From: Arthrobacter sp. ISL-65
Lineage (GTDB): Bacteria > Actinomycetota > Actinomycetes > Actinomycetales > Micrococcaceae
NCBI RefSeq assembly: GCF_018613795.1
Contig: NZ_JAGGPN010000031.1
Span: 39,306 to 103,305, forward strand
Length of the DNA: 64,000 nucleotides
Direction of reading: 5' to 3'
Part shown: one piece after another, positions 8,956 to 17,063 of the stretch
Position numbering within the stretch: the stretch's first letter is position 1
How the letters are laid out: each line of letters starts with the position of its first letter
The notes under the pieces: model-generated
The model's input: only the letters and a program-made list of their open reading frames with translations
What the model was told of the DNA's origin: nothing
Database searches by the model: none
Position numbers and translations under genes: made by a program

Positions 8956-10002
8956 CTACCCGTTCGGCTGAGCCCGCTGCCCCACGACCTGTCCGCCGAG
9001 GATCTGTTCGTAGAGCGCCAGGTGGTCGGCCACCATGCGGGCCGAGCTGAAGCGCTGCTCCACCGAGGCGCGGCAGGCTTCCCGGCTGAGGCCGGCGGCT
9101 TCGGCGGCGAACGTGGCCAACTGCTCGACGCTGCCGAGGTAGCCCGTGACGCCGTGCTCCACGATTTCCGGAGCAGCACCGGCAGGGGTACCCACAACAG
9201 GCGTTCCGGTGGCGAGCGCCTCAATCATCACCAGGCCGAACGGCTCCGGCCACTGGATCGGGTTCAGGAATGCGAGCGCACCACCGACAAGTTGGTATTT
9301 CTCGGCGTCGGACAGCGGCCCCGTGAACTCCACACTGGGCCCCAGCACTGGCTTCACGACGTCGTCGAAATAGCCCTGCTCCTCGGGTCCCTGGATCCGG
9401 GCGCTGATGCGCAGGGGGATTCCCGCGGCACCTGCGATCTGGATTGCTTCGAGGATGCCCTTGTCCGGTGATAGCCGTCCGACGAAGCACAGGTAACCGC
9501 CGTTCCCCTGGCCCACGGGAACGGACGCCACATCCATGCCGTGGTGGATCACCTTCGTCACCGGGACCTCCGGCGAACGGCTCACCTGGTCACGGGAGAT
9601 CGCAATGATGCCGGTGGTCTTTCCGATGGCGGTGTACAGGTCCACGGCCTGCGGAGCCAGGCGGATGTGGATGGTGGTGACCACCGGGACTCCGGCCGGA
9701 CGGTGGGCATACAGCGGTCCACTCATGGTGTGGTCGTGGATGATGTCCATGCCTGCCATGCCGTCGTAGGCCCTGATGATGTGGCTCAGCTCCGACAATG
9801 CGCGTCCCATGTCCACCGGTGCCGAGGGGCGCATTCGCGGGGCCAGAGGAACCGGGCAGGTGCTGTCGGAAGGCGCGGCAAGCAGGACCTCATGCCCGGC
9901 TGCGGCGAATCCGCGCGCAAGGCTGTCCACCACCCGCTCTGTGCCGCCGTACCCGGGCGGCGGAACCGGGATCCACGGTGCCGATATCAATCCAATACGC
10001 AC
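8956..10002 (-). CDS. Glycosyltransferase family 4 protein
   Basis: The GTG start at 10002 gives 348 residues beginning MRIGLISAPWIPVPPPGYGG, with GAGGGAGG just upstream; an in-frame ATG at 10074 would add 24 unlikely residues. The GT-B fold is indicated by the N-terminal GGTERVVDSLARGF and the C-terminal nucleotide-sugar site EPFGLVMIEALATGTPVVG, which has the E-x7-E spacing of GT4 retaining transferases. The donor is likely an NDP-hexose. A monocistronic unit with divergent FrnE gene; acceptor unknown (cell-wall glycan or glycolipid are possible). Confidence 0.9.
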   Translation of the reverse strand: MRIGLISAPWIPVPPPGYGGTERVVDSLARGFAAAGHEVLLAAPSDSTCPVPLAPRMRPSAPVDMGRALSELSHIIRAYDGMAGMDIIHDHTMSGPLYAHRPAGVPVVTTIHIRLAPQAVDLYTAIGKTTGIIAISRDQVSRSPEVPVTKVIHHGMDVASVPVGQGNGGYLCFVGRLSPDKGILEAIQIAGAAGIPLRISARIQGPEEQGYFDDVVKPVLGPSVEFTGPLSDAEKYQLVGGALAFLNPIQWPEPFGLVMIEALATGTPVVGTPAGAAPEIVEHGVTGYLGSVEQLATFAAEAAGLSREACRASVEQRFSSARMVADHLALYEQILGGQVVGQRAQPNG

Positions 10003-10181
10003 TTGAGCCTCCCTCGAAGGTACGGTCTGACCGCCGGGAGTTAGTCCAAACAATATGGCCGGGCCTGCCGCCAAACAAGGGCTGCGTGAAGCCGGGCTCC
10101 CAGAGAAGAGTGTTCAGCCGGCGTGACCAAAGCAACTGTCCGCGCAGGAATGCCCGGGAAAGCCCGGGAGTTGTCGCAGGC

Positions 10182-10898
10182 ATGAAGATTGAGATCTGGT
10201 CAGACGTCGCCTGCCCCTGGTGCTACATCGGCAAGCGCCGGTTCGAGACCGCCCTTGCCGAGTTCCCGCACCGCGACCAGGTGGAGGTGCAGTGGCGCAG
10301 CTACCAGCTGGACCCTAGCGTGCCCGAGCACTACGACGGCACGGAACTGGACTACCTCAGCAAGCGCAAGGGCATGGCCGCTGACCAGGTCACGCAGATG
10401 TTCGACCACGTAGCAGCCCAAGCCAAAGGCGAGGGCCTCAACTACCGGTTCGACGCCGTCGTGGTTGCCAACAGCTTCACGGCCCACCGGCTGATCCACC
10501 TGGCTGCCGCGCACGGCATGCAGGATGCGGCCAAGGAGCGGCTGCTCAGCGACCACTTCGAGCACGGCAAGGACATCGGCAGCCCCGACTATCTCGCGTC
10601 GGTTGGCGCGGATCTGGGCCTCGACGCCGGTCACGTTGCCGAGCTGTTCAGCACCGACAAGTATGCCGATGACGTCCGCCGCGACTTCGCCGAAGCCCGC
10701 GCCCTGGGCATCAGCGGCGTTCCGTTCTTCGTGATCGACCGCAAGTACGGACTGTCCGGAGCCCAGCCCGCGGCGAGCTTCACCATGGCCCTTGAACAGG
10801 CGTGGCAAGAGTCGCACCCGCTGGTGATGGTCGGCGACAAAGCCGGCGCCAAGACGGATAACGCAGAGGCATGCGGCCCGGATGGCTGCCCCGTCTAG
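10182..10898 (+). CDS. DsbA-family/FrnE-type thiol oxidoreductase
   Basis: ATG 10182 gives 238 residues starting MKIEIWSDVACPWCYIGKRRF. The CPWC active site (residues 11-14) sits on the first beta-alpha unit of a thioredoxin fold with a helical insertion (residues 60-165). The cis-Pro loop appears as GISGVPFFVID. There is no signal peptide, so this is the cytoplasmic FrnE/2-hydroxychromene-isomerase-like branch, implicated in disulfide chemistry and oxidative stress. A C-terminal Cys pair (ACGPDGCPV) is additional. The gene stands alone between a divergent glycosyltransferase and a TetR gene. Confidence 0.9.
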   Translation: MKIEIWSDVACPWCYIGKRRFETALAEFPHRDQVEVQWRSYQLDPSVPEHYDGTELDYLSKRKGMAADQVTQMFDHVAAQAKGEGLNYRFDAVVVANSFTAHRLIHLAAAHGMQDAAKERLLSDHFEHGKDIGSPDYLASVGADLGLDAGHVAELFSTDKYADDVRRDFAEARALGISGVPFFVIDRKYGLSGAQPAASFTMALEQAWQESHPLVMVGDKAGAKTDNAEACGPDGCPV

Positions 10899-10904
10899 CT
10901 CTAC

Positions 10905-10967
10905 GAGTTTTTGTACAGATGTCGTCCCCTGAAGGGCATCTAGCGCCCACTATCCGTACAAAAACTC
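10905..10967. repeat. 63-nt palindromic element, copy 3
   Basis: Arms GAGTTTTTGTACAGAT and ATCCGTACAAAAACTC pair with one A/C mismatch; the apex GGGC...GCCC forms an inner hairpin. It begins 6 nt after the FrnE stop and ends 26 nt before the -10 hexamer of the TetR gene, so it can separate the two transcription units. Confidence 0.88.
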
Positions 10968-10992
10968 AGAACGGTTTGGTGACAGACGGCGG

Positions 10993-10998
10993 TAAAGT
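10993..10998 (+). promoter_or_regulatory. Probable -10 box (TAAAGT) of a leaderless tetR-type transcript
   Basis: TAAAGT matches TAnnnT and lies exactly 6 nt before ATG 11005. No Shine-Dalgarno sequence is present, so transcription would begin at or next to the start codon. Confidence 0.6.
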
Positions 10999-11004
10999 GT
11001 CCCT

Positions 11005-11652
11005 ATGCCCCGGATTTCGGCCCCCAGCAACGCTGCGCAGCGCGCCGAGACCCAGCGCCGCATCCTGAACGCCTTCGGTGAGCTTCTCTTCTCGCACGGG
11101 CTGCCCGGGCTCACTATGACCGACGTCGCCCGGCATGCAGGGATCGGCCGCACGGCTGTCTACAACTATTACGCGGACATCGAAGAGCTCCTGATTGCCT
11201 ACGCACTCGTGGAGACGGAACGGTTCATGACCGGACTGCGGGAGTCGCTGGCCCGGCTGGACAATCCGGTGGACCGGCTGGCCCTGTACGTGCGGGCCCA
11301 AGTGGAGGATCTCAGCCGTCGGCATCTGCCGCCCGGTCCAGCCATGGGCGCCGTCCTCTCGCCGGCGTCGTTCGCCAAGCTGGCCGACCACGTGGGCGGG
11401 CTCAGCGACATGCTGCAGGACATTCTTCGCGACGGCATGGACAAGGGTTACTTCCCGGTGGCCGATCCGCTGCAGCAGGCGCAGCTGATCCACGGCACGC
11501 TCTCATCCAGCGCGGCCCGCGGCGACGCCTCCGGGGACCTGGAGGAAAGGGTCTCGCGGACCGTCCGCTTCATCCAGTTGGGCGCCGGGGCAAGGTTCGA
11601 CGACGGCGGCCGCCCCGTCCGCCCGCAGCCGCCGGCCGCTGGGGCCGGCTAA
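11005..11652 (+). CDS. TetR/AcrR family transcriptional regulator
   Basis: A 215-residue regulator. The N-terminal DNA-binding domain spans residues 12-60: RILNAFGELLFSHGLPGLTMTDVARHAGIGRTAVYNYYADIEELL, with the recognition helix around IGRTAVYNYYAD. The rest is a helical ligand-binding domain with no recognisable effector signature. The start appears leaderless. Its target could be the adjacent frnE-like gene or itself; no clear inverted-repeat operator other than the 63-nt palindrome is seen upstream. Confidence 0.92.
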   Translation: MPRISAPSNAAQRAETQRRILNAFGELLFSHGLPGLTMTDVARHAGIGRTAVYNYYADIEELLIAYALVETERFMTGLRESLARLDNPVDRLALYVRAQVEDLSRRHLPPGPAMGAVLSPASFAKLADHVGGLSDMLQDILRDGMDKGYFPVADPLQQAQLIHGTLSSSAARGDASGDLEERVSRTVRFIQLGAGARFDDGGRPVRPQPPAAGAG

Positions 11653-11665
11653 GGATCAGCCGGCC
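11643..11665. terminator. Possible hairpin terminator between convergent tetR-type and LytR_C genes
   Basis: GGCCGGCT and AGCCGGCC form an 8-bp perfect stem with a 7-nt loop, overlapping the regulator's stop codon. Only short A/T runs follow, so termination strength is uncertain. Confidence 0.45.
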
Positions 11666-11685
11666 AAAAGCTCAGCCTGCCAGGC

Positions 11686-12360
11686 TCAGGGCTTGGCGCC
11701 CTGGGTGGGCATGACTGGCCACTGCGAATCGTCCGCGACGCGACGGCTTTCCCGCGGGCAGCTGAGCTTGCCCGGCGTCTGATCCACAAGCTGCGGCTTG
11801 ACCAGGCCGCGGTAGTCCCCAGTCAGGATCACATCCACGCTGCCGTCCTTGCGCCCGTCCTGGAAGTAGTCCGAGCCAGGCAGATTCCGCTGGACGGTGA
11901 AGGCCGCCGCCTGTCCGGCAGCACCAGAGACAATGGCCGCCACGCCGCGGTATCCGGTTTCCGTGTTGGCCACCTTGCCGAGAACAAACTTCCTGCCCTT
12001 GAACTCATTGGCTGCCGCCTTCGCCAGGCCATTGCGGCTCGTAGCGTTGAGGACGTTCACCGTCACCTTGGCGGGCGGCGTGTAGTCGAAGGTTGTTGCC
12101 GGGCAGACGGAGGAGTTCTCCTGGGCCTGGAGAGCGGACGGAAACTTGATCTGCCCGCTCATCACACCCATTGCTCCCATGATCCCAGCAACAATGAGGC
12201 CAAGCAGCAGCACGAGCACCACACCGTGCAGGATCCGGCGGCGAAGGCGGCCGGGGTTCTCTGCTTTTTCGTCGTCCTCGACGAACGTGGCCCTGAGCTC
12301 GGGGCCGCTAATCACGCGGTGACCGTGGAGGACGGTCACGTCTTTGGGTTTTCTAGCCAT
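11686..12360 (-). CDS. LytR C-terminal domain (LytR_C) membrane protein
   Basis: 224 residues. There is a cytoplasmic segment (1-42), one transmembrane helix (about 43-66), then an extracytoplasmic LytR_C domain (about 92-190), recognisable from KVTVNVLNATSRNGLAKAAA and GYRGVAAIVSGAAGQAAAF. A Cys pair (SSVCPATT and KLSCPRES) brackets the domain and may form a disulfide. Proteins of this type occur in actinobacteria as stand-alone partners of LCP ligases in wall-polymer attachment. The first 8 bases overlap the end of the upstream small gene, so both are co-transcribed. Confidence 0.88.
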   Translation of the reverse strand: MARKPKDVTVLHGHRVISGPELRATFVEDDEKAENPGRLRRRILHGVVLVLLLGLIVAGIMGAMGVMSGQIKFPSALQAQENSSVCPATTFDYTPPAKVTVNVLNATSRNGLAKAAANEFKGRKFVLGKVANTETGYRGVAAIVSGAAGQAAAFTVQRNLPGSDYFQDGRKDGSVDVILTGDYRGLVKPQLVDQTPGKLSCPRESRRVADDSQWPVMPTQGAKP

Positions 12361-12652
12361 CGATCACGAGCACCCTTGCATGTATAGCGGTGCGCTGGTG
12401 GAGTGCAGTCCTTACCGCCCGGTGCAGGCCGTCCTCCAGATAGAGGGTGCCCTGGTACTGCACCACGTGGGGAAACAGGTCCCCAAAGAAAGTGGAGTCC
12501 TCGGCAAGGAGCGCTTCAAGATCCAGGGTCCGCTTGGTGGTCACAAGTTCATCCAGCCGCACGGGACGGGGCGGAAGGGCCGCCCAGTCTTTGGGGGTAC
12601 TGAAACCATGGTCGGGGTAAGGGCGTCCCTCGCCCACAGCTTTGAATATCAC
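12353..12652 (-). CDS. Conserved actinobacterial protein with ParB-like segment
   Basis: I place the start at GTG 12652 (99 residues, MIFKAVGEGRPYPDHG...). An upstream TTG at 12682 has no ribosome site, whereas a TAnnnT hexamer is 6 nt before the GTG. The part VRLDELVTTKRTLDLEALL followed by LYLEDGLHRAVRTAL...IHARVLVI resembles the N-terminal ParB/Sulfiredoxin fold, in which a GLHR-type loop binds nucleotide. It overlaps the LytR_C gene by 8 nt and is presumably its operon leader. I do not recognise a defined function. Confidence 0.75.
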   Translation of the reverse strand: MIFKAVGEGRPYPDHGFSTPKDWAALPPRPVRLDELVTTKRTLDLEALLAEDSTFFGDLFPHVVQYQGTLYLEDGLHRAVRTALHQRTAIHARVLVIDG

Positions 12653-12658
12653 ATTGCA

Positions 12659-12664
12659 AGCGTA
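12659..12664 (-). promoter_or_regulatory. Probable -10 box (TACGCT) for the small ParB-like gene
   Basis: On the minus strand TACGCT is separated by 6 nt from the GTG at 12652. Absence of a ribosome site supports a leaderless mRNA and decides the start. Confidence 0.5.
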
Positions 12665-12800
12665 AGCAACTGGCCGGTTCAAGGGAATGTGGAATCAGCG
12701 CGCCGCGGGAGGTTGTAGCCAAACAGTAACTATGTGTCACATGCTGGCCGCCACCCGCGGTCCGGGCGGATTGGCCGGTGTCGGCTGACAGAATGGAGCC

Positions 12801-13730
12801 ATGACTGCACCTACTGCGAATGCCGCCCCGGGGTTCGGCGCCCACACGCCGTCCGCACCCGCCCTGGCCCTACTCCTGGACGTTGACGGCCCGGTTGCCA
12901 GCCCGGTGACCCGGGATGTGAAACCGGAAATCATTGCCGATTTGGTGGCCCTCGCGAACGCCGGAGTGCCGGTCATCTTCAACACCGGGCGCTCGGATGC
13001 ATTCATCCGTAAGCAGGTCATGGAGCCCATGATCGCCGCCGGAATGCCGGGCGGAACGCTGATCCACGCCATCTGCGAAAAAGGTGCGGTGTGGTTCAGC
13101 TACACCGCGGCCGGCCCCGGACCCATCCACGTGGACCACGAGCTTGCCGTGCCGGCAGCCTACGGCGACGATGTCCGGCGCATGGTGGCTGAGGACTACT
13201 CGGCCCACATGTTCTTCGACGAAACCAAGCGCGCCATGGTGTCGGTGGAGCAGCACATTGAGGTGCCCAGCAGTGAGTACCTCGCCGAGCAGAAGCTGTT
13301 TGATGCCGAGGCGATGGAGCTGATGGAGCGCCACGGCCTGGGCGTCGTGCGGCTGGACCACCATGCACCTAACTCCGACGATGAGATCGACTACCGCGTG
13401 GACCCCACCATCATTTCCACGGACATTGAATCGGTGCGGCTGGGCAAGGACCTCGGAGCGAGCCGCGCCGTGGAGCTGCTGGCGGCCCAGGGCATCACGC
13501 CGCAGGCGTGGCGGACGGTAGGTGATTCCCGCACGGACTACGCCATGGCCGACTGGCTGCACCACAACGACCACGCGGTGAAGCACGTCGACGTCAGGCC
13601 TGCGGACGGCGTCCCGGCCAAGCCCTACGACGTGCTCACCGCCGCCGACCTGGGCCTGCAGGAAACGGTCATTCACGACGACGCCGGGGCGGCGTTCCTG
13701 TCCAGCTGGCGGCAGGCTCTCCTCGACTAA
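12801..13730 (+). CDS. HAD-superfamily hydrolase (sugar-phosphatase-like)
   Basis: 309 residues. Motif I is LLLDVDGPVA with nucleophile Asp27 and acid Asp29; motif II is in VIFNTGRSD; motif III/IV is the RTVGDSRTDYAM segment with the metal-binding Asp pair. A large cap (residues about 85-215) suggests the type II (Cof/sucrose-phosphatase-like) group, which dephosphorylates sugar phosphates in the cytoplasm. CAGAAT lies 6 nt before the ATG, so the start may be leaderless. Single-gene unit; substrate unknown. Confidence 0.88.
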   Translation: MTAPTANAAPGFGAHTPSAPALALLLDVDGPVASPVTRDVKPEIIADLVALANAGVPVIFNTGRSDAFIRKQVMEPMIAAGMPGGTLIHAICEKGAVWFSYTAAGPGPIHVDHELAVPAAYGDDVRRMVAEDYSAHMFFDETKRAMVSVEQHIEVPSSEYLAEQKLFDAEAMELMERHGLGVVRLDHHAPNSDDEIDYRVDPTIISTDIESVRLGKDLGASRAVELLAAQGITPQAWRTVGDSRTDYAMADWLHHNDHAVKHVDVRPADGVPAKPYDVLTAADLGLQETVIHDDAGAAFLSSWRQALLD

Positions 13731-13785
13731 GCCCGCTGCCGCGGCCCCGACGGCCAGACGATAGCTCAGACGGCCAGACCATACA

Positions 13786-13805
13786 GGCCGGGCCACCGCC
13801 CGGCC
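13786..13805. terminator. GC hairpin after the HAD gene
   Basis: GGCCGGGC-CACC-GCCCGGCC is a perfect 8-bp stem with a tetraloop, 55 nt past the stop. No T-tract follows, so it is a probable but unproven terminator. Confidence 0.4.
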
Positions 13806-13889
13806 GCCTGCCCGGCATGTTTTCCCGGCAGGACTATCATGCAAGTAAGACTTCACCCCTAGCAGCATGGGAGAAACACCATTACCGAC

Positions 13890-15473
13890 GTGACGGTTCA
13901 GGACGACATTTACTACGGCGGTCAGGCCGAGGACGTACCCGCACTCGCGGAAGCAACGTCGCCGGCGGCTGTGGCGCGCCTCAAACACCGCCCCGACGTC
14001 GTCCGCCGATCAGGCCGGTATGCGCTGATCAACGACACCCGGACGCCCTACCAGGCCATGGTGGAGGACCTGCTCTTCCTGCGGAACGTGCTGGACGCGA
14101 CCGGGCTGGATTACCTGCTGGTCCGGGGCAACAACGACCGTCCCGTGATCGCCCTTGACTGGAAGGACCGCAAAAAGCTGCGGTCCGCCCTCGTGGACGC
14201 GTGCCGGAACGAGCCGTTCTACTCCATGACCGTGGACGCGAAGAAGAAAACGTCCGTCCTGGTGGCCGACGGCGAGCTCTCCGTCAACCGGCAGGCGCGC
14301 ATCTTCCGGCTGTACCGCCCGCGGGTTGAACCCGAGGGCGGCTTCGAATTCGGTGCGTCCGCCGGCGTCCAGGTGGAGCTGTGGAGCTTCCTGGGCAACG
14401 AAGTGATCCTCCCGATCGAGAACTCCCTGACCCGCCGCACCATGATGGCCCACGACGCCGTCCGCGGAACGGTGGAGCGCTACGGCCACACCTGGCCCAC
14501 CATCGAGAACATGTTCGCTGACCACGCGAGCGACATCAGCTTCGACATCGACATGGTCTTCTCCTGGGTGGACGGCAGCTCCCCGGAGTACATCGCCGCC
14601 CGCCGCGCCCGCATGGCGGGAGCTGTCCTGGGCGAGGGTGACGACCACGAGGCGCGCTACCGGCAGATCAACGAGCTCAAATATGCGCTCCGGTCGGTCT
14701 ACATGTTCGCCCCCTGGGTCCGCCGCATCTTCATCGCCACCGACTCCCCCGCCCCGGAATGGCTGGCCGACCACCCGTCAGTGACCATCGTCCGGAGCGA
14801 GGAGTTCTTCGCCGACCCGTCGGTGCTGCCCACCCACAACTCCCAGGCCGTGGAGTGCCAGCTGCACCACATCGAAGGCCTCTCCGAGCACTTCCTCTAC
14901 TCCAACGACGACATGTTCTTCGGGCGGCCGGTGGGCCCGGACATGTTCTTCACGCCGGGCGGGATCACCAAGTTCATCGAGGCGGAGACCCGCATCGGCC
15001 TCGGCGAGAACGACGCCGAACGCAGCGGCTTCGAGAACGCGGCCCGGGTCAACCGAAAGCTGCTCTGGAACCGCTTTGGTCGGATCACCACGCGCCATCT
15101 GGAACACTCGGCCGCGCCGCTGCGCCGGAGCCTCGTAGCCCAGATGGAGCAGGAGTTCCCCGCGGAGTTCGCGAAGACCGCTGCCAGCACGTTCCGGGCC
15201 GCAGACAACATCTCCGTCACAAATTCCTTCTACCACTACTACGCACTGCTGACCGGGCGGGCCGTGACCCAGACGGCGGCCAAGGTGAGGTACGTGGACA
15301 CCACGCTCCGGTCGGGACTGAACTACCTGCCCAAGCTGCTGACCAAGCGCAACATGGACTTCTTCTGCCTCAATGACGGCAGCTTTCCGGAGGTCCCAGC
15401 CGATGAGCGGGCGGACCTTGTCACGGAGTTCCTGGAGAGGTACTACCCCATCAAGGCGCCCTGGGAAATATAA
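13890..15473 (+). CDS. Stealth-family sugar-phosphate transferase (capsule/wall polysaccharide phosphotransferase)
   Basis: 527 residues from GTG 13890. Stealth conserved regions are visible in order: CR1 near residue 40 (RRSGRYALINDTRTPY), CR2 near 218 (DIDMVFSWVDGSSPEY), CR3 near 315 (HNSQAVECQLHHI with LYSNDDMFFG) and a short CR4 at the C-terminus (YPIKAPWEI). These enzymes transfer sugar-1-phosphate onto polysaccharides, like GlcNAc-1-phosphotransferases and CpsY. The start is uncertain: GGGAG at 13869 is too far from this GTG but ideally placed for an in-frame ATT at 13881. No membrane segment is evident. Confidence 0.9.
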   Translation: MTVQDDIYYGGQAEDVPALAEATSPAAVARLKHRPDVVRRSGRYALINDTRTPYQAMVEDLLFLRNVLDATGLDYLLVRGNNDRPVIALDWKDRKKLRSALVDACRNEPFYSMTVDAKKKTSVLVADGELSVNRQARIFRLYRPRVEPEGGFEFGASAGVQVELWSFLGNEVILPIENSLTRRTMMAHDAVRGTVERYGHTWPTIENMFADHASDISFDIDMVFSWVDGSSPEYIAARRARMAGAVLGEGDDHEARYRQINELKYALRSVYMFAPWVRRIFIATDSPAPEWLADHPSVTIVRSEEFFADPSVLPTHNSQAVECQLHHIEGLSEHFLYSNDDMFFGRPVGPDMFFTPGGITKFIEAETRIGLGENDAERSGFENAARVNRKLLWNRFGRITTRHLEHSAAPLRRSLVAQMEQEFPAEFAKTAASTFRAADNISVTNSFYHYYALLTGRAVTQTAAKVRYVDTTLRSGLNYLPKLLTKRNMDFFCLNDGSFPEVPADERADLVTEFLERYYPIKAPWEI

Positions 15474-15485
15474 GCTCCTAAATCG

Positions 15486-15523
15486 CAGAAGAACCCCACC
15501 GGATCACCGGCGGGGTTCTTCTG
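15486..15523. terminator. Bidirectional intrinsic terminator
   Basis: CAGAAGAACCCC and GGGGTTCTTCTG form a 12-bp perfect stem capped by a CCGG-ATCA-CCGG hairpin. It lies between the convergent stealth gene (+) and phosphodiesterase gene (-), so it can stop both. Confidence 0.8.
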
Positions 15524-15533
15524 TCTGTGCTCC

Positions 15534-16445
15534 CTATTTCCGCGTGAGCACGGGACGTTTGGCCCCTTCCGGGATGCGGATTCCGGCTGCAGCCAGGCGG
15601 CGTTCCGTCTCCTCCGGGGTGACATACTCGCCCACGGTGGGAGTGACGCCCAGCGGCACCACGGAATGCACCACCGTGTGCTCGTAAACGTGCACCAGGT
15701 TGAAGGCCTGGCCGCCGTCGCGGCCTCGGGTGCCACCCTGCGGAACGTTCAGGTCCTGGGTGTAGCACGTGGCTGAGGCCACGGACACTGGGATGCCGGC
15801 GAAGCTCGCCGTCGTGGAGTAATGGAGGTGCCCGGCCAGGATGCTGCGGACATCCGAGTTCCGGACCACGGCCGCCAGGGACGCCTGGTCGCGGAGTTCC
15901 ACCAGCACGGACAGGTCCAGCACCGACGGAACCGGCGGATGGTGCAGCGCCAGGATCGTCCCGTCCGGTGCGGGGGTCTCCAGTTGCCCGGCGAGCCAGT
16001 CCAGCTGGTTGTCACTGAGTTCGCCGTGGTGGTAACCGGGTACGGACGTGTCCATGGTGATGACCCGCAGCCCGTTGACGTAGTAGCTGTGGTCGACGGG
16101 ATCGTCGTTGCCCGCCTGGTCGAACAGGCCAGCCCGGAAGTTGGCGCGGTTGTCGTGGTTGCCCATGGCCCAGATGACCTGGGCGCCGAGGTCCTGGCAT
16201 GCAGGTTCCACGATCGCGCGGAGCTTGGCATACGCCTCGGGGTCGCCCTTGTCTGCCAGGTCGCCAGTGAAAATCACGGCTTCCGGGCGCGCGCGCGAAG
16301 CCTGAACCTCGTCGAAAAGCTGGATCAGGCGGGCTTCGCTGTCAACTGCGCCGTATAGGGGGTCCGGACCTCCCAACAGGTGGGGGTCACTCAGGTGGAG
16401 TAGAAAATGGCGTGGCCGGGGATGCTCGGCCTCGATGAGCTCCAT
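15534..16445 (-). CDS. Calcineurin-like metallophosphoesterase (CpdA-type phosphodiesterase)
   Basis: 303 residues. All metallophosphoesterase motifs are present: LSDPHLLGG (Asp20, His22), [26 protein letters not shown] and LAGHLHYS. This matches the class III cyclic-nucleotide phosphodiesterase group (CpdA/Rv0805), which uses a binuclear metal centre to cleave phosphodiesters, possibly cAMP or glycerophosphodiesters. The ATG at 16445 has a weak GAAGG site. The in-frame stretch immediately upstream looks protein-like but contains no usual start codon. Monocistronic. Confidence 0.9.
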   Translation of the reverse strand: MELIEAEHPRPRHFLLHLSDPHLLGGPDPLYGAVDSEARLIQLFDEVQASRARPEAVIFTGDLADKGDPEAYAKLRAIVEPACQDLGAQVIWAMGNHDNRANFRAGLFDQAGNDDPVDHSYYVNGLRVITMDTSVPGYHHGELSDNQLDWLAGQLETPAPDGTILALHHPPVPSVLDLSVLVELRDQASLAAVVRNSDVRSILAGHLHYSTTASFAGIPVSVASATCYTQDLNVPQGGTRGRDGGQAFNLVHVYEHTVVHSVVPLGVTPTVGEYVTPEETERRLAAAGIRIPEGAKRPVLTRK

Positions 16446-17063
16446 TGCTGCCTTCGCGGTAGTTAGGAAGCGGGGCGCCTCCTGTGTCCCTCTAAGTACG
16501 TTCCATCCAACCAGATAAGAAGCGAACTATGGGGAAACGGGAGTTGGCATGTTGAAAAATTACAACACCGCCGTCGCTTTCGGGCTACCTTCCTCGCTTT
16601 CGTTTCTTGCACGGCCATCCCCCGATGGCCATTTCGTTAGTTTGCCGCGCATTGTTTGATTTGCAGAGATAGACGCGGAGACGGGAGTCCGCCGCCTGTT
16701 CCGGGCGGAATGCTCTTTCGGAACGTACCCGGCTTACCGCGCCTCGGGCAGAGTGAAAGGAGGACGCCGACGCACTGCGGCGCGTGGGGCAAGCGCCCAG
16801 CAGACCAGGGAGAGCCCGCACATCCACATTCGGAGGATGCGTCCGTTGCCGGCACCGCATCCCCCGAAGGGCATCCGAAACCCGGGCGGGTTCCGTCGTG
16901 TGTCGGCGGAATCGTTTGGAGGGAAGTCACATCGTGCTCTCTCGCCGGGTGCATGGCTGTCACTAATGACAACGGCTTTGGCTTCCGTTGCATTCCCTGA
17001 CCTCCTGACCAGTTAGATTCACCCAGTAAAGCGAACAGCCCGACAGCGGCTGCCCTCTACCGC
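16446..17063. other. 618-nt region with no convincing gene
   Basis: Open frames here show no codon bias or family resemblance. The sequence is more structured than coding: TGTCA-CTAA-TGACA (16958-16971), an AACGG/CCGTT stem right after it, AACCCG/CGGGTT, and CATCC/GGATG pairs. A short A/T-rich stretch lies near 16545-16570. I looked for c-di-AMP, cobalamin, RNase P and tmRNA signatures on both strands and did not find them. It may encode a structured RNA or be decayed sequence. Confidence 0.4.

Noticed and set aside
16446..17063. c-di-AMP riboswitch for the M23 gene
   Set aside because: Conserved aptamer segments were not found, and the region is downstream, not upstream, of the M23 coding strand.
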